Assembly (NCBI GenBank): GCA_003696125.1
Contig: RFHZ01000087.1
Location: 1 to 5,174 of the forward strand
Reading direction: 5' to 3'
DNA: 5,174 nucleotides
Source: Nitrospinota bacterium
Lineage (GTDB): Bacteria > Tectomicrobia > Entotheonellia > J063
In this document: positions 4,864 to 5,174 of the stretch, piece after piece
Layout of the letters: the number at the start of each line of letters is the position of its first letter
Position numbering within the stretch: position 1 is the stretch's first letter
The notes under the pieces: generated by a model
Told to the model about the DNA's origin: nothing
Databases searched by the model: none
What the model saw: the letters and a program-made list of their open reading frames with translations, nothing else
Position numbers and translations under genes: made by a program

Positions 4864-5023
4864 TTACGTGTCATTCTACGCATCTCTTTTCCGTCTCCCG
4901 TGGGTCTCCCGCGCTAATGGTACCTTTGCCCTTGTCTGCCGCCTCTCCCCTCCCAGTCTCTCCCCACCGCCAGGAGCAGGCAGGGGCATGATCGTTGCTA
5001 AGGGTATCCATGGCCTCTGGAGT
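4864..5023. other. Noncoding C/T-rich stretch right of the IS
   Basis: No gene recognised on either strand; the open frames here are low-complexity. A short segment, CTCCCCACCGCCAGGAGCAGGCAGGGG (about 4962-4986), weakly resembles the CTCCCCACCACCGGCAGGAG core of the dispersed repeat and may be a decayed further copy. With copy C and the terminal stem-loop, the whole region 4864-5174 holds no supported gene. Confidence 0.4.
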
Positions 5024-5128
5024 GCAAGATACCGGACCGGCAGCAGGAAATCAATAAGGCCAGCCTCCCTGCTCCCTGCCACCAGAGGGAGAAGCCGGAG
5101 CCGGGAGAGGTCAGGGGAGATGGCCAGG
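5024..5128. repeat. Dispersed composite repeat, copy C (diverged)
   Basis: Positions 5088-5128 are identical to 2212-2252 of copy B over 41 bases. The rest (5024-5087) aligns end to end with copy A, including GCAAGA at the start, GCAGGNA-ATCAA in the middle and CCCTGCTCC before the conserved right block, but with many differences and small indels. It lacks B's 110-nt palindromic middle. Same orientation as A and B. Confidence 0.72.
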
Positions 5129-5134
5129 GCGATG

Positions 5135-5165
5135 GGGGTAAAGAAGGGGAAAGCTCCTTTACCCC
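5135..5165. repeat. Stem-loop at window edge
   Basis: GGGGTAAAG (5135-5143) pairs perfectly with CTTTACCCC (5157-5165), 9 bp with a 13-nt loop. No T-tract follows on the plus strand before the window ends, and the minus-strand side has none either. It could be part of a terminator for a gene beyond the right edge or another small palindromic repeat; the window does not decide. Confidence 0.4.
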
Positions 5166-5174
5166 GGTATCTCC

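Noticed and set aside
3549-4871. Target-site duplications around the IS and the short element
   Set aside because: Direct comparison of the flanks of both elements gave no matching duplication of 4-9 bp.
4870-4895. Second terminal inverted repeat (TACGCATCTCTTTTC) just outside the IS
   Set aside because: Only TACGCAT matches the IS terminus well and no partner end is visible, so a nested or tandem element cannot be supported.
5135-5165. Rho-independent terminator at the right edge
   Set aside because: The stem is good but no T-tract follows on either strand within the window, so it is listed only as a stem-loop.

Overview
The window looks like an accessory island of a GC-rich bacterium. Every gene I can support lies on the minus strand. 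The mix of small modules (Uma2 nuclease, DUF433, UPF0175/DUF3368, VapBC and HepT-type proteins), the G/C-rich intergenic repeats and the insertion sequences is typical of Chloroflexota, Cyanobacteria and similar toxin-antitoxin-rich genomes. That placement rests on gene content only, and no single marker fixes the taxon.

Layout from right to left, which is the direction of transcription. Positions 4864-5174 are noncoding and hold a diverged copy (C) of a dispersed repeat. Positions 3557-4863 are an insertion sequence of about 1.3 kb with matching terminal inverted repeats and a broken transposase. Positions 2757-3421 are a complete VapBC-type pair, both genes starting with GTG, with a candidate promoter upstream. 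Positions 2439-2718 are a 280-bp non-autonomous element whose ends match those of the IS. It abuts a roughly 30-codon HepT (DUF86) fragment at 2350-2438. Positions 2021-2252 are the longest repeat copy (B), with nested palindromes. Positions 1658-1867 encode a small antitoxin-like protein with no toxin beside it. Positions 1-1384 form a tight cluster: a DUF433 domain, repeat copy A inserted at its end, a UPF0175 antitoxin, a DUF3368 PIN-like toxin, and the first 56 codons of a Uma2-family nuclease that runs off the window.

Two toxin-antitoxin pairs look intact: UPF0175/DUF3368 (TAG directly followed by ATG) and VapBC (2-nt gap). The rest is debris: an orphan antitoxin, a HepT stub, a decayed IS, and a DUF433 gene that now reads in frame through repeat sequence into the UPF0175 gene. 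I see no convincing wholly new multi-gene system. The most unusual points are the repeat-mediated DUF433-UPF0175 reading frame, with a possible lost DUF433 tail in another frame, and the dispersed repeat family itself.
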